Translations under genes and position numbers: made by a program
Notes under the pieces: model-generated
What the model was told of the DNA's origin: nothing
The model's input: only the letters and a program-made list of their open reading frames with translations
Databases searched by the model: none
Source: Clostridium jeddahitimonense
Lineage (GTDB): Bacteria > Bacillota > Clostridia > Clostridiales > Clostridiaceae
DNA length: 64,000 bases
NCBI GenBank assembly: GCA_000753455.2
Contig: LM994670.1
Span: 1,411,143-1,475,142 of the forward strand
Direction of reading: 5' to 3'
Part shown: piece by piece, positions 39,553 to 48,199 of the stretch
How the letters are laid out: every line of letters begins with the position of its first letter
How positions within the stretch are numbered: position 1 is the stretch's first letter

Positions 39553-40437
39553 ATGAACGAGCTAAGTAATAGGACAAAAGGAATAATATTTATAATAGCA
39601 TCTGCGTTTGGATTTGCCATGATGTCTGCATTTGTAAAGCTAGCAGGGGACTTACCATCATTTCAAAAGACTTTCTTTAGAAATCTTGTTTCGTGTATAA
39701 TTGCAGCTATCTTTATTATAAAAAATAAGGAGAGCTTTTTTGGAAAGAAAGAAAGTCAGAAGATATTAATATTAAGATCAATTTTTGGAACTATAGGTAT
39801 TGTTTTAAATTTTTATGCTATAGATAAATTAGTTTTATCAGATGCTAATATGTTAAACAAGCTAAGTCCGTTTTTTGTAATAATATTTTCAGCATTATTT
39901 TTAAAGGAGAGAATAAATATAAAACAGAGTATTGCAATTGTTATTGCATTTCTAGGGGCATTATTTATAATAAAACCTACATTTAATTTAGATATACTTC
40001 CATCATTATTAGGTGTAATGGGAGCTATTTGTGCAGCAGCAGCATACACTTGTCTAAGAGTTTTAGGTGGAAAAGAAAAACATTATACTGTAGTGTTTTT
40101 CTTTTCGTTATTTTCAACTGTTGTAATATTTCCGTTTATGATTGTCGTTTATAAGTCTATGACAATGACCCAATTCATATATTTAATATTAGCTGGAGTT
40201 TTTGCTAGTATTGGACAGTTTGGAGTAACATTAGCATATAAATATGCACCTTCAAAGGAGATATCAATATTTGATTATTCAAATATAATTTTCTCTGCCA
40301 TTATTAGTTTTATTATATTTGGAGCCCTACCGGATTACTTAAGTGTTTTAGGTTATATTATAATATTTAGTGCATCATTTTATATGTTTTTATATAATAA
40401 AAAATTAGATAAAAGTGAAAGGAAAGGAAATAGCTAA
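39553..40437 (+). CDS. EamA/DMT-family transporter
   Basis: 294 residues with ten predicted hydrophobic helices in two homologous halves, the EamA pattern: GIIFIIASAFGFAMMSAFVK opens the first repeat, SPFFVIIFSALFLKERI closes it, and the second ends near SNIIFSAIISFIIFGALPD. Family members export amino acids or other metabolites, or import nucleotide sugars; the substrate is not predictable. ATG follows AAAGGAG; a candidate promoter (TTGATT, 16 bp, TATTAT) lies at 39489-39516. Confidence 0.85.
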   Translation: MNELSNRTKGIIFIIASAFGFAMMSAFVKLAGDLPSFQKTFFRNLVSCIIAAIFIIKNKESFFGKKESQKILILRSIFGTIGIVLNFYAIDKLVLSDANMLNKLSPFFVIIFSALFLKERINIKQSIAIVIAFLGALFIIKPTFNLDILPSLLGVMGAICAAAAYTCLRVLGGKEKHYTVVFFFSLFSTVVIFPFMIVVYKSMTMTQFIYLILAGVFASIGQFGVTLAYKYAPSKEISIFDYSNIIFSAIISFIIFGALPDYLSVLGYIIIFSASFYMFLYNKKLDKSERKGNS

Positions 40438-40446
40438 TAGTTAATA

Positions 40447-40475
40447 TTCACAAACAGCTATTATTGTGGTAAAAT
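40447..40475 (+). promoter_or_regulatory. Sigma-A promoter of the rubrerythrin gene
   Basis: TTCACA (40447-40452), 17 bp, TAAAAT (40470-40475) with an extended TGg. Confidence 0.6.
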
Positions 40476-40517
40476 ATTACTGTACAAATGGAATAACAAG
40501 GGAAGGGGATTTTGAAT

Positions 40518-41099
40518 ATGTTAAAAGGAAGTAAAACAGCAGAAAATTTACTAAAATCTTTTGCAGGAGAGTGTCAAGCAAGAACTAGATATACTTATTA
40601 TTCAAGTGTAGCTAAAAAAGAAGGTTATGTACAAATAGCGAATATATTTATGGAGACAGCAGAACAAGAGAAGGAGCATGCAAAGAGATTTTATAAATTT
40701 TTAAAAGATGAGTTTGCAGATGAAGCTATAGAGATAACAGCTTCTTATCCTGTTGCTTTACATGGTGAAACTGCTAAAAATTTAAAAGCAGCTGCAAATG
40801 GAGAGCATGAGGAATGGAGTGCTGACTATCCTGAGTTTGCTAGAATAGCAAGAGAAGAAGGATTTTTGGATATAGCTGTTGCCTATGAAAGAATTTCAGA
40901 AGTAGAATTTAGACATGAAAAAAGATATAGAAAACTTTTGGAAAATATAGAAAACGATTCTGTGTTTAAGAAGGAAGAGTCTGTATTATGGAAGTGTAAT
41001 AATTGCGGATATATTTATGAAGGAAATGAGGCTCCAAAAGCATGTCCGGCATGCTTACATCCACAAGGATATTTTGAAGTGTTTATAGAGAATTATTAA
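40518..41099 (+). CDS. rbr: Rubrerythrin
   Basis: 193 residues from ATG 40518 behind AAGGGGA. An N-terminal ferritin-like diiron domain with paired E..H motifs (FAGECQARTRYTYY, ETAEQEKEHA, ERISEVEFRHEKRY) is followed by a C-terminal rubredoxin-type Fe(Cys)4 site (CNNCGYIYEG...CPACLHPQGYF). It reduces hydrogen peroxide in anaerobes using rubredoxin or NADH-dependent donors. Monocistronic with promoter and terminator. Confidence 0.97.
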   Translation: MLKGSKTAENLLKSFAGECQARTRYTYYSSVAKKEGYVQIANIFMETAEQEKEHAKRFYKFLKDEFADEAIEITASYPVALHGETAKNLKAAANGEHEEWSADYPEFARIAREEGFLDIAVAYERISEVEFRHEKRYRKLLENIENDSVFKKEESVLWKCNNCGYIYEGNEAPKACPACLHPQGYFEVFIENY

Positions 41100-41109
41100 T
41101 ATATATTTT

Positions 41110-41148
41110 AAAATGACATGTAAGTATAATCTTATGTGTCATTTTTTG
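41110..41148 (+). terminator. Terminator after rubrerythrin
   Basis: 15-bp stem 41110-41124 / 41131-41145 with two G-T wobbles and a 6-nt loop, then a T tract. Confidence 0.88.
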
Positions 41149-41169
41149 TTTTTTAATTAAAAAATATGT

Positions 41170-41198
41170 TTTACTTTTTATTGAAATTGTTATATGAT
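41170..41198 (+). promoter_or_regulatory. Possible promoter of the YjdF-like gene
   Basis: TTTACT (41170-41175), 17 bp, TATGAT (41193-41198). Confidence 0.4.
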
Positions 41199-41248
41199 AT
41201 TGAATCAGGTGATTTACACATAACAAATATTAGGGGGAAGAAAAAAAG

Positions 41249-41959
41249 TTGAAGGATAAAAAAATAAACTATCAGAAGATACTTAAATATTTCGTACTTA
41301 TTTCGCTTATTCTAACAATTGTATTTTTAGTATGGGCTATGATTGTAGCTCCATCAGTAATGAATCCAAGTGATCCATTTGCAAGAACAAAAAATGACTA
41401 TGTACTTATTTTATGTCAGTGTATTTTAGGTGTAGTTGCAATGTTTTTACCAGGATTATTTGAACGTAAATTTAAAATAGAAATACCTTCAAATATGTTA
41501 ATTCTTTATACAATATTTTTATATTGTGCGATATATCTAGGAGAAGTAAAAAGCTTTTACTACAACGTCCCACATTGGGATACTATACTACATACATTTA
41601 GTGGAGCTATGCTAGGAGCTTTAGGGTTCTCTTTTGTAGCATTATTAAACAAATCAGAAACTGTTCCTATTAATTTAAGTCCGCTATTTGTAGTTATATT
41701 TTCATTCTGCTTTGCAGTAACTCTAGGAGTGTTTTGGGAGATATATGAATTTGCATTTGATGGTCTTTTAGGTTTAAATATGCAAAAGTTTGCTTTAGAA
41801 GGTGGAGCAGATTTAGTAGGAAGAGCTGCGTTAATTGATACTATGAAAGATTTGATTGTAGATTGTTTAGGAGCCTTGATTATGTCAATAATTGGTTATA
41901 TATCACTTATTTATAAAAAAGGATGGGTTGAAAAGCTACAATTAAAGAAAAAAAGATAA
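41249..41959 (+). CDS. YjdF/DUF2238-like membrane protein
   Basis: 236 residues from TTG 41249 behind GGGGGAAG. About six hydrophobic helices. Between helices are conserved polar motifs PHWDTILHTFSGAMLGALGF, GVFWEIYEFAFD and DTMKDLIVDCLGAL, which match the pattern of YjdF/DUF2238 inner-membrane proteins; the acidic and histidine residues suggest metal or proton handling, but the function is unknown. Confidence 0.6.
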   Translation: MKDKKINYQKILKYFVLISLILTIVFLVWAMIVAPSVMNPSDPFARTKNDYVLILCQCILGVVAMFLPGLFERKFKIEIPSNMLILYTIFLYCAIYLGEVKSFYYNVPHWDTILHTFSGAMLGALGFSFVALLNKSETVPINLSPLFVVIFSFCFAVTLGVFWEIYEFAFDGLLGLNMQKFALEGGADLVGRAALIDTMKDLIVDCLGALIMSIIGYISLIYKKGWVEKLQLKKKR

Positions 41960-41963
41960 TTTT

Positions 41964-41992
41964 GAGAGGATGTTTTGGACATCCTCTTTTTA
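41964..41992 (+). terminator. Terminator after the YjdF-like gene
   Basis: AGAGGATGT (41965-41973) / ACATCCTCT (41979-41987), loop TTTGG, then a T-rich tail. Confidence 0.9.
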
Positions 41993-42041
41993 TTTTAAAA
42001 TTATCTTAATTATTTTTTCATATAGATTTTTATTTGTGAAA

Positions 42042-42050
42042 TGGTATAAT
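42042..42050 (+). promoter_or_regulatory. Extended -10 of the oligoendopeptidase gene
   Basis: TGg followed by perfect TATAAT (42045-42050); no clear -35. Confidence 0.45.
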
Positions 42051-42112
42051 AGTTTATAAGTAAAAAATGGAAAAATTACTTATAAAATTTATAAAGATTG
42101 GGGAGAATACAG

Positions 42113-43885
42113 GTGGAATTAAAATGGAGTTTAAAAGAATTATATAAATCCTTTGATTCTGAAGAATTCAAAAGTGATTTAGAAAAGGTTGATAGTTTAA
42201 TATGTAATCTTAATTTATGGGTTGAAAAAATAACAGAAAGTAAAGATAATTCAATAGAAAAGTTAGAAGAGTATATTGACTACTACACTGATATAGAAAA
42301 TCTAGTAAATAGGGTAGGGGCATTTATTCATTTAACTATTAGTGCAGATACGACTAATACTATTGCGTTAAAATACTCAGATATATTAGATGATAAATTA
42401 ACTAATATTGTTGAAGCTGATACAAAGTTAAATAAATGGATAAGTTCATTAGATAATTTAGATAGAATTATTGAATCTTCAGATAAACTTAAAGAACATA
42501 AATTTATATTAACAAGTATAGTAGATAAAGCTAAATATCTTTTATCAGATAAAGAAGAAAATATAATAGCTAATATGCAAAATACAGGCTCAAATGCATG
42601 GCTAAAGCTAAAAAACAACTTAATTTCAAATCATAAGGTAACTATTGAAGATGATGGTGAAGTTAAAGAGTTACCTCTTACAGTCGTTTTGAATATGGCT
42701 TATGATAAAGATAAAGATGTAAGAAAGAAGGCTTATTTAGCTGAAATAGAGTCATATAAAAAGATTGAAGATGGTGTAGCCGCAGCTTTAAATTCAATAA
42801 AGGGGGAAGTATTAACTATATGCAAGCTTAGAGGTTATGAGTCACCACTAGAGCAAACTCTTATAAATTCAAGAATGGATAAAGAGTCATTAGATGCAAT
42901 GCTTTCAGCTATGAAAGAAGCTATGCCGACCTTTAGAAAGTATTTAAGAAGAAAAGCTGAAATGTTAGGATATAAGAACGGATTACCTTTTTATGAAATG
43001 TATGCTCCAGTTATAGATAAAGATATGGAATTTTCATATGAAGAAGGAGCTAAATTTGTAGAAAAGAATTTTAGAACATTTAGCAATAATCTAGCAGATT
43101 TTGCAAAGAAGGCAGTAAAAAATAATTGGATAGATGTATATCCTAGAGAAGGTAAAGTAGGAGGAGCATTTTGCTCAAATCTTCACTTTATAGGGGAAAG
43201 TAGATTTTTATTAAACTACGGTAATACTTTTAGTGATGTAGTAACTATGGCTCATGAATTAGGGCATGGATTCCATGGAGAGTGTCTAAAAAATGAAAGT
43301 GCTTTAAATTCTGATTATCCTATGCCTATAGCAGAAACAGCATCAACATTCTGTGAAACTATTATTAAAAAAGCTGCTATAAAGGAAGCTGATAAAGAAG
43401 AAGCTTTATCAATATTAGAAAGTGAGATAAGTGATTCAACACAAGTTATAGTAGATATATATTCAAGATTTTTATTTGAAAGTTGGTTTTTTGAAAAGAG
43501 AAAAGAAAGTGCGCTTTCAGTAGATGAGATAAAGGATCTTATGATTAAAGCACAAAGAGAAGCATATGGAGAGGGATTAGATCCTGAATATTTACATCCA
43601 TATATGTGGACTTGGAAGCCTCACTATTATTATGTTGATAGTAATTTTTACAATTTCCCTTATGCATTTGGGTTATTATTTGCTAAAGGTTTATATGCAG
43701 AATATCTCAAGAGGGGTGATTCATTCCCTAAAGAATATGAGAATTTACTTTCAATAACAGGGAAAAATAAAATTGCAGATGTAACAAAAGTTATGGGAAT
43801 AGACATTCATAATAAAGACTTCTGGAGAAGCTCTTTAAAGACAATAGAAGAAGATATAGAAAACTTCATAGAACTAAGCAAGTAA
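42113..43885 (+). CDS. pepF: Oligoendopeptidase F (M3B)
   Basis: 590 residues from GTG 42113, 7 nt after GGGGAG. The zinc motif HELGHGFHGE is at about residue 381, with the third Glu ligand region in PIAETASTFCET, and the family C-terminal motif TWKPHYYYVDSNFYNFPYAFG. It is a cytosolic zinc endopeptidase acting on peptides of about 7-17 residues. Full length, no signal peptide. Confidence 0.95.
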   Translation: MELKWSLKELYKSFDSEEFKSDLEKVDSLICNLNLWVEKITESKDNSIEKLEEYIDYYTDIENLVNRVGAFIHLTISADTTNTIALKYSDILDDKLTNIVEADTKLNKWISSLDNLDRIIESSDKLKEHKFILTSIVDKAKYLLSDKEENIIANMQNTGSNAWLKLKNNLISNHKVTIEDDGEVKELPLTVVLNMAYDKDKDVRKKAYLAEIESYKKIEDGVAAALNSIKGEVLTICKLRGYESPLEQTLINSRMDKESLDAMLSAMKEAMPTFRKYLRRKAEMLGYKNGLPFYEMYAPVIDKDMEFSYEEGAKFVEKNFRTFSNNLADFAKKAVKNNWIDVYPREGKVGGAFCSNLHFIGESRFLLNYGNTFSDVVTMAHELGHGFHGECLKNESALNSDYPMPIAETASTFCETIIKKAAIKEADKEEALSILESEISDSTQVIVDIYSRFLFESWFFEKRKESALSVDEIKDLMIKAQREAYGEGLDPEYLHPYMWTWKPHYYYVDSNFYNFPYAFGLLFAKGLYAEYLKRGDSFPKEYENLLSITGKNKIADVTKVMGIDIHNKDFWRSSLKTIEEDIENFIELSK

Positions 43886-43949
43886 TTGTAATATAATAGT
43901 TTTTATAATTAGGATTGTAATAACTTAAAAACAAATGAAGGTGAATAAT

Positions 43950-44918
43950 TTGAAAACAAGAAAACTAACTGAAGCAGCTATGCTATCTGCTCTTTTTGTT
44001 GTAGTTAGTATAGTAGCAATCTCTACTGGAATTATGTATTCGATATATTTAGATATGATAGTACCTATTTTTATTTCAATCTTATATTTGAGAATAGGAT
44101 TTAAATATACGGCACTATCGTCAATAACATCATTACTTATTGTAGCATTAACAATCGGTGATGTTCCATCGGCAATATGGATGAGTCAAGGTATTATTTT
44201 AGGGCTAATATGTGGATTTTTTATATCCAAAAAAGGAAATATATTAGATGATATATTATGGTCATCAATTGGTGGATGTTTTATAGTGATACTTATAGAT
44301 GTTTATTTGTCTACGTTAACTGGATACAGTTTAATTAAAGATTTTGACTCTGTAGCTGTAATGTTTCCTTTAAACGAGGAATTAACCAAAATGGCTTTTT
44401 ATATTTTTGTTGCGACTATACCAGTAGGGACAGTTTTAGTATCTTATATTGGAACTCTATTTATAGGTCATAAGTTGAATATTCTAAATGGGTCAAGTAA
44501 AGAAAAGTATAGTATATTAAGTAATTTTAGAAAAATAGGTAGTTATTTATGTTGTTCTAAAAAAACTTATTTAATTGCTATAGGCTACTTGTTAATAGTA
44601 GAAATCATTAATAATACTAATTTTACTATTGCGTCTACTTATATAAATACAGTAATAATGTCTGTAAGGGTAGTATTTATGTATTTCGTTATTAAAGATT
44701 CTTTTGGATTTATAAGGCAATATATTTATATGAAGAGTAAATCTCAAACCATTGCACAAATTCTTTCCTTTTCATTACTATACCTTTTAATAGTGAATAT
44801 TTATTTGACTACAATATTATTAATTGTAGGAAGTGTTATTGTTAATATTTTATTGAAAATAAGAGATAAAGAAATAAATATAATAGAGAAGTATTTAGAA
44901 GTAGAGGGACAAAAGTGA
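43950..44918 (+). CDS. DUF2232 (YybS-like) integral membrane protein
   Basis: 322 residues from TTG 43950, set by AAGGTGA 5 nt upstream; in-frame ATG 43935 has no SD. About eight hydrophobic helices beginning KTRKLTEAAMLSALFVVVSI, a start shared by DUF2232/YybS and ECF-type S components. The family is of unknown function; in Bacillus yybS is near ribosomal and replication genes. Not in an obvious operon here. Confidence 0.6.
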   Translation: MKTRKLTEAAMLSALFVVVSIVAISTGIMYSIYLDMIVPIFISILYLRIGFKYTALSSITSLLIVALTIGDVPSAIWMSQGIILGLICGFFISKKGNILDDILWSSIGGCFIVILIDVYLSTLTGYSLIKDFDSVAVMFPLNEELTKMAFYIFVATIPVGTVLVSYIGTLFIGHKLNILNGSSKEKYSILSNFRKIGSYLCCSKKTYLIAIGYLLIVEIINNTNFTIASTYINTVIMSVRVVFMYFVIKDSFGFIRQYIYMKSKSQTIAQILSFSLLYLLIVNIYLTTILLIVGSVIVNILLKIRDKEINIIEKYLEVEGQK

Positions 44919-44977
44919 GAAAAAATTATATTGGGAATGTTTGAAAATTAAATTTGAATGGTATATATTTTTAGATT

Positions 44978-45015
44978 AAAGAAATAAGACTTACTTATGC
45001 AAGTCTTATTTCTTT
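44978..45015. terminator. Bidirectional terminator between DUF2232 and GNAT genes
   Basis: Perfect 15-bp stem, 44978-44992 / 45001-45015, 8-nt loop, with a T tract on the plus side. The right arm and loop lie inside the 3' end of the minus-strand GNAT gene. Confidence 0.85.
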
Positions 45016-45459
45016 TTTCATTGATATATCACATCTTGAGCAAACTTCATCATTGTTTTCTTTAAAATCAAAAGATTTATATAAAGGCAGGGCTCTTGTA
45101 AGAAGAGAATTTGTTTGAAGTGTTATATAATTATAACCTAAATTCTTAGCTACTTCTAAAGCATTTTCTAATAAAGTTTTTCCTAAGCCTTTACATTGAT
45201 ATTCTTTATAAATATACATTTTCCTAAGTTCGCAAGTTGAATTATCTATTTTATATATTCCTACTGAACCAACAATTTTATCGTTATCTTCTATAACTTG
45301 AAACCATCCATCGTTATTAAAATAAAACTTATCGATATCTGTAACGTCAAAATCTGCACCAAAAGGTTCCAGACTAAGACTATATTCTGATAAAACAGTA
45401 TCAATAAGGTTAAGTATTTCTTTTTCATCCCCGTTTTTTGCAAGTCTAAATTTTATCAT
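44995..45459 (-). CDS. GNAT family N-acetyltransferase
   Basis: 154 residues from ATG 45459; the open frame extends to GTG 45492, which abuts the GGGGGTG SD too closely. The domain begins at MIKFRLAKNGDEKEIL; the acetyl-CoA loop is YKEYQCKGLGKTLLENALEVAK, with ELRKMYI before it and NSLLTRALPLYKSFDF after it. The substrate is unknown. A 9-bp hairpin occupies the interval between SD and ATG (see the separate entry). Confidence 0.82.
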   Translation of the reverse strand: MIKFRLAKNGDEKEILNLIDTVLSEYSLSLEPFGADFDVTDIDKFYFNNDGWFQVIEDNDKIVGSVGIYKIDNSTCELRKMYIYKEYQCKGLGKTLLENALEVAKNLGYNYITLQTNSLLTRALPLYKSFDFKENNDEVCSRCDISMKKEIRLA

Positions 45460-45465
45460 AGTTTT

Positions 45466-45498
45466 AAGTAAAAGATTATCTTTTACTTTCACCCCCTT
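45466..45498 (-). promoter_or_regulatory. SD-bridging hairpin of the GNAT gene
   Basis: Read on the minus strand: SD AAGGGGGTGA (complement of 45489-45498), then the perfect 9-bp stem AAGTAAAAG / CTTTTACTT with a 5-nt loop (45466-45488), then 6 nt and ATG 45459. Folding brings the SD to a normal distance from the ATG. Confidence 0.5.
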
Positions 45499-45533
45499 TT
45501 ATAATATTTAATTACATTATACAGAAAAGTATA

Positions 45534-45562
45534 TAAAAAAAGCCATAAATTAATTTATGGCT
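45534..45562 (-). terminator. Terminator of the YeiH-like gene
   Basis: 22-bp perfect palindrome (45541-45562) followed, on the minus strand, by a run of seven T (complement of 45534-45540). Confidence 0.85.
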
Positions 45563-45568
45563 ATAATT

Positions 45569-46624
45569 CTAAAGCAAAATTCCTATTAGTACTATAGCAC
45601 TTACTATTTGAATAAGAGCTATAAATACACAATACATTGAAGCTTTTGGACCTTGTTGTATTAAGTCTTTAATATATACTCTCATGCCAATTCCTGCTAA
45701 AGCAATAACTTCAATAAAGTTATCTAAATCTTTTAAAATAGGAGTAAGGTTATGAGGGATTATATTTAATGAATATAAAGCACATGTTATGAAAAAACCT
45801 ATTATATACCAAGGAACTTTTATTCTTGATTGATGAGTATGACTATGTATTTCTTCTTCAACAGCTTCAACACCTTTTACTGGGCTTTTTTTCTTTAAAG
45901 CTGCAAGTAGGAATACTACCCCAACAAGAAATACTATTCTAACTATTTTAAAGATTGTAGCTTGTTCTTTTACAGCTTCACTTACCATTGAAGCTGCAGC
46001 TACAACTTGACCTACAGATTGTAGTATACCACCTAAAAAAGCAGAAGTTTTAAAGGTTTCATTATTATATAAAAATGAGGTTAAAAGTGGAAGTAATAGC
46101 ATTAGTACAGTTCCCGTAACATTAACCATTGTAATAGCAATACCTTTATCTCTGCTATTAGAATTGATTACTGGAGCTGTTGATGCTATTGCAGAAGAAC
46201 CGCATACTGCATTACCACTTGCCATTAGAAGGACGAAGTCTTCTCCGAATTTCATAGTTCTACCTACAAAAATGGTTCCAAATAAAGTTATCAACATTAA
46301 TAAAACAATAAATACTATTCCCATGATTCCTAAATCTAATAACTGAGTTATATTTAATGTTCCACCTAGTAATACTACTGAAATAGATAAAAGTGTACCT
46401 TCAGAAAATTTGGTGCCTTTGTTTAAGTAATCCTTTTTACCAAACGTATTTCCTATAATTATACCTATAACTATTGCTATTGTAGCAGCACCTAAAGTTG
46501 GTAAAAAAAGTTTAGCTATTATTTTACTTATTATAGCTATTATAACGCAAACTAAAAAACCAGGTAAAATTTGCATAGCATGCTTTGTAAAATTATTTTT
46601 ATTATCATGTTTATCATTACTCAT
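45569..46624 (-). CDS. YeiH-family putative sulfate exporter (UPF0324)
   Basis: 351 residues with about ten helices. Recognisable stretches are GAATIAIVIGIIIGNTFG, EGTLLSISVVLLGGTLN, the central GNAVCGSSAIASTAPVI and GGILQSVGQVVAAASMVSE, and a C-terminal EVIALAGIGMRV. The PSE/YeiH family is annotated as a putative sulfate exporter, with little direct evidence. ATG 46624 has no SD immediately upstream; GAGAGGAA (complement of 46668-46675) lies beyond an intervening hairpin. Confidence 0.85.
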   Translation of the reverse strand: MSNDKHDNKNNFTKHAMQILPGFLVCVIIAIISKIIAKLFLPTLGAATIAIVIGIIIGNTFGKKDYLNKGTKFSEGTLLSISVVLLGGTLNITQLLDLGIMGIVFIVLLMLITLFGTIFVGRTMKFGEDFVLLMASGNAVCGSSAIASTAPVINSNSRDKGIAITMVNVTGTVLMLLLPLLTSFLYNNETFKTSAFLGGILQSVGQVVAAASMVSEAVKEQATIFKIVRIVFLVGVVFLLAALKKKSPVKGVEAVEEEIHSHTHQSRIKVPWYIIGFFITCALYSLNIIPHNLTPILKDLDNFIEVIALAGIGMRVYIKDLIQQGPKASMYCVFIALIQIVSAIVLIGILL

Positions 46625-46632
46625 AATGAAAA

Positions 46633-46675
46633 GTAAGGTGCTTTAAAAGAACCTTACAAATTTTCACTTCCTCTC
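46633..46675 (-). promoter_or_regulatory. Structured leader of the YeiH-like gene
   Basis: On the minus strand, SD GAGAGGAA (46675-46668) is followed by the stem GTAAGGT / ACCTTAC (46657-46651 with 46639-46633), and then 8 nt to the ATG. A 16-codon frame from GTG 46667 ends across the start codon of the gene. Confidence 0.35.
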
Positions 46676-46821
46676 TAGTTAAATTTAAGATTATTACATT
46701 TTACTTATGTATTAATACAATGGTAGTTTATCCAAAATAATAAATAAAAATAACATAACACACCAGTTATCAGATTTTTCAGACAAAAGAGAATAATTAA
46801 TCATTTTCATTTTTGTGAGTT

Positions 46822-46849
46822 TTGATGTATTATTAAAGTATGTTAAAAT
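46822..46849 (+). promoter_or_regulatory. Sigma-A promoter of ackA
   Basis: TTGATG (46822-46827), 16 bp, TAAAAT (46844-46849) with an extended TGt. Confidence 0.55.
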
Positions 46850-46880
46850 TATTAGTTTTATAGTTTGGAGGAAGAAGGAA

Positions 46881-48080
46881 ATGAAAACGTTAGTAATCAA
46901 TTGTGGTAGTTCATCATTAAAGTATCAACTAATTGATATGAGTACAGAAGAATCAATGGTTCAAGGGTTAGTTGAAAGAATTGGGATTGAAGGTTCTTTA
47001 TTAACTCAAAAAGTTGAAGGTAGAGAAAAATACATAATTAAAACGGAGATTAAAGATCATAAAGATGCTATTAGATTAGTTTTAGGAGCTTTAATCGATG
47101 AAAAATATGGCGTAATAAAGTCAATGGATGAGATAGCAGCAGTTGGACATAGAGTGGTTCATGGGGGAGAAAAATATTCGGAGTCAGTAGTATTAACGGA
47201 AGAAGTTTTAAAGTCAGTTGAAGAATGTAATGCACTTGCGCCATTACATAACCCACCAAACATAATAGGAATAAAAGCTTGTATGGAGTTAATGCCAAAT
47301 GTACCAATGGTAGGCGTATTCGATACAGCATTCCATCAAACAATGCCAAAAGAAGCATATATATGTCCATTACCATATGAGTTATATAAAAATTATGGTA
47401 TAAGAAAATATGGATTCCATGGGACATCTCATAAATACGTATCTAATAAACTAGCTGAAGTTATGGGAAGAGATATAAAAGATCTTAAGATAGTAACTTG
47501 TCATTTAGGTAATGGATGTTCATTAGCAGCTGTTAAAGGCGGAAAATCTATTGACACATCAATGGGATTCACACCACTTGCTGGAGTTATGATGGGAACA
47601 AGATCAGGAAGTATTGATCCATCTGTAATTGGATTTTTAATAAATGAAAAAGGTTATACAATGCAAGAAGTAGATGAATTATTAAACAAGAAATCAGGTG
47701 TTCTTGGTATTTCAGGAGTTTCTTCAGATTTTAGAGATGTAAGAGATGCAGCTGAACAAGGTAATGAAAGAGCTAAGCTTGCGTTAGATGTATTCCATTA
47801 TAAAGTAAGAGCTCAAATTGCAGCATATGCTGGAGTAATGGGTGGTATAGATGCTATTGTATTTACTGCAGGAATAGGGGAAAACTCATCATTAACAAGA
47901 AAAGAAAGTTTAAAGGGTCTAGAATTCTTAGGATTTGAACTTGATAATGAAAGAAATGAAATTAGAGGAGAAATTCAAGAAATATCTACAGATAATTCAA
48001 GAGTTAAAATTTATGTAATTCCTACTAATGAAGAGTTAATGATTGCTAGAGATACAGTTGAATTAATTAATAATATGTAA
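46881..48080 (+). CDS. ackA: Acetate kinase
   Basis: 399 residues from ATG 46881 behind GGAGGAAGAAGG; the frame extends to 46815 without an SD. Family motifs [57 protein letters not shown] and FTAGIGENS are complete. It makes ATP from acetyl phosphate, the main energy-yielding step of clostridial acetate formation. No pta gene is next to it here, unlike the common pta-ackA pair. Confidence 0.98.
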   Translation: MKTLVINCGSSSLKYQLIDMSTEESMVQGLVERIGIEGSLLTQKVEGREKYIIKTEIKDHKDAIRLVLGALIDEKYGVIKSMDEIAAVGHRVVHGGEKYSESVVLTEEVLKSVEECNALAPLHNPPNIIGIKACMELMPNVPMVGVFDTAFHQTMPKEAYICPLPYELYKNYGIRKYGFHGTSHKYVSNKLAEVMGRDIKDLKIVTCHLGNGCSLAAVKGGKSIDTSMGFTPLAGVMMGTRSGSIDPSVIGFLINEKGYTMQEVDELLNKKSGVLGISGVSSDFRDVRDAAEQGNERAKLALDVFHYKVRAQIAAYAGVMGGIDAIVFTAGIGENSSLTRKESLKGLEFLGFELDNERNEIRGEIQEISTDNSRVKIYVIPTNEELMIARDTVELINNM

Positions 48081-48090
48081 CATAAGTGTT

Positions 48091-48123
48091 AAAACCTTAG
48101 TGATTTTTCGCTAAGGTTTTTAT
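48091..48123 (+). terminator. Terminator after ackA
   Basis: AAAACCTTAG (48091-48100) / CTAAGGTTTT (48111-48120), 10-nt loop, then T-rich. Confidence 0.9.
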
Positions 48124-48199
48124 TATTATGAAAAATAGTGTATAATATCCATTAATTATACTTTGAAAAAATAGCTTGATAGGAGAGGAGAATTAAAAT

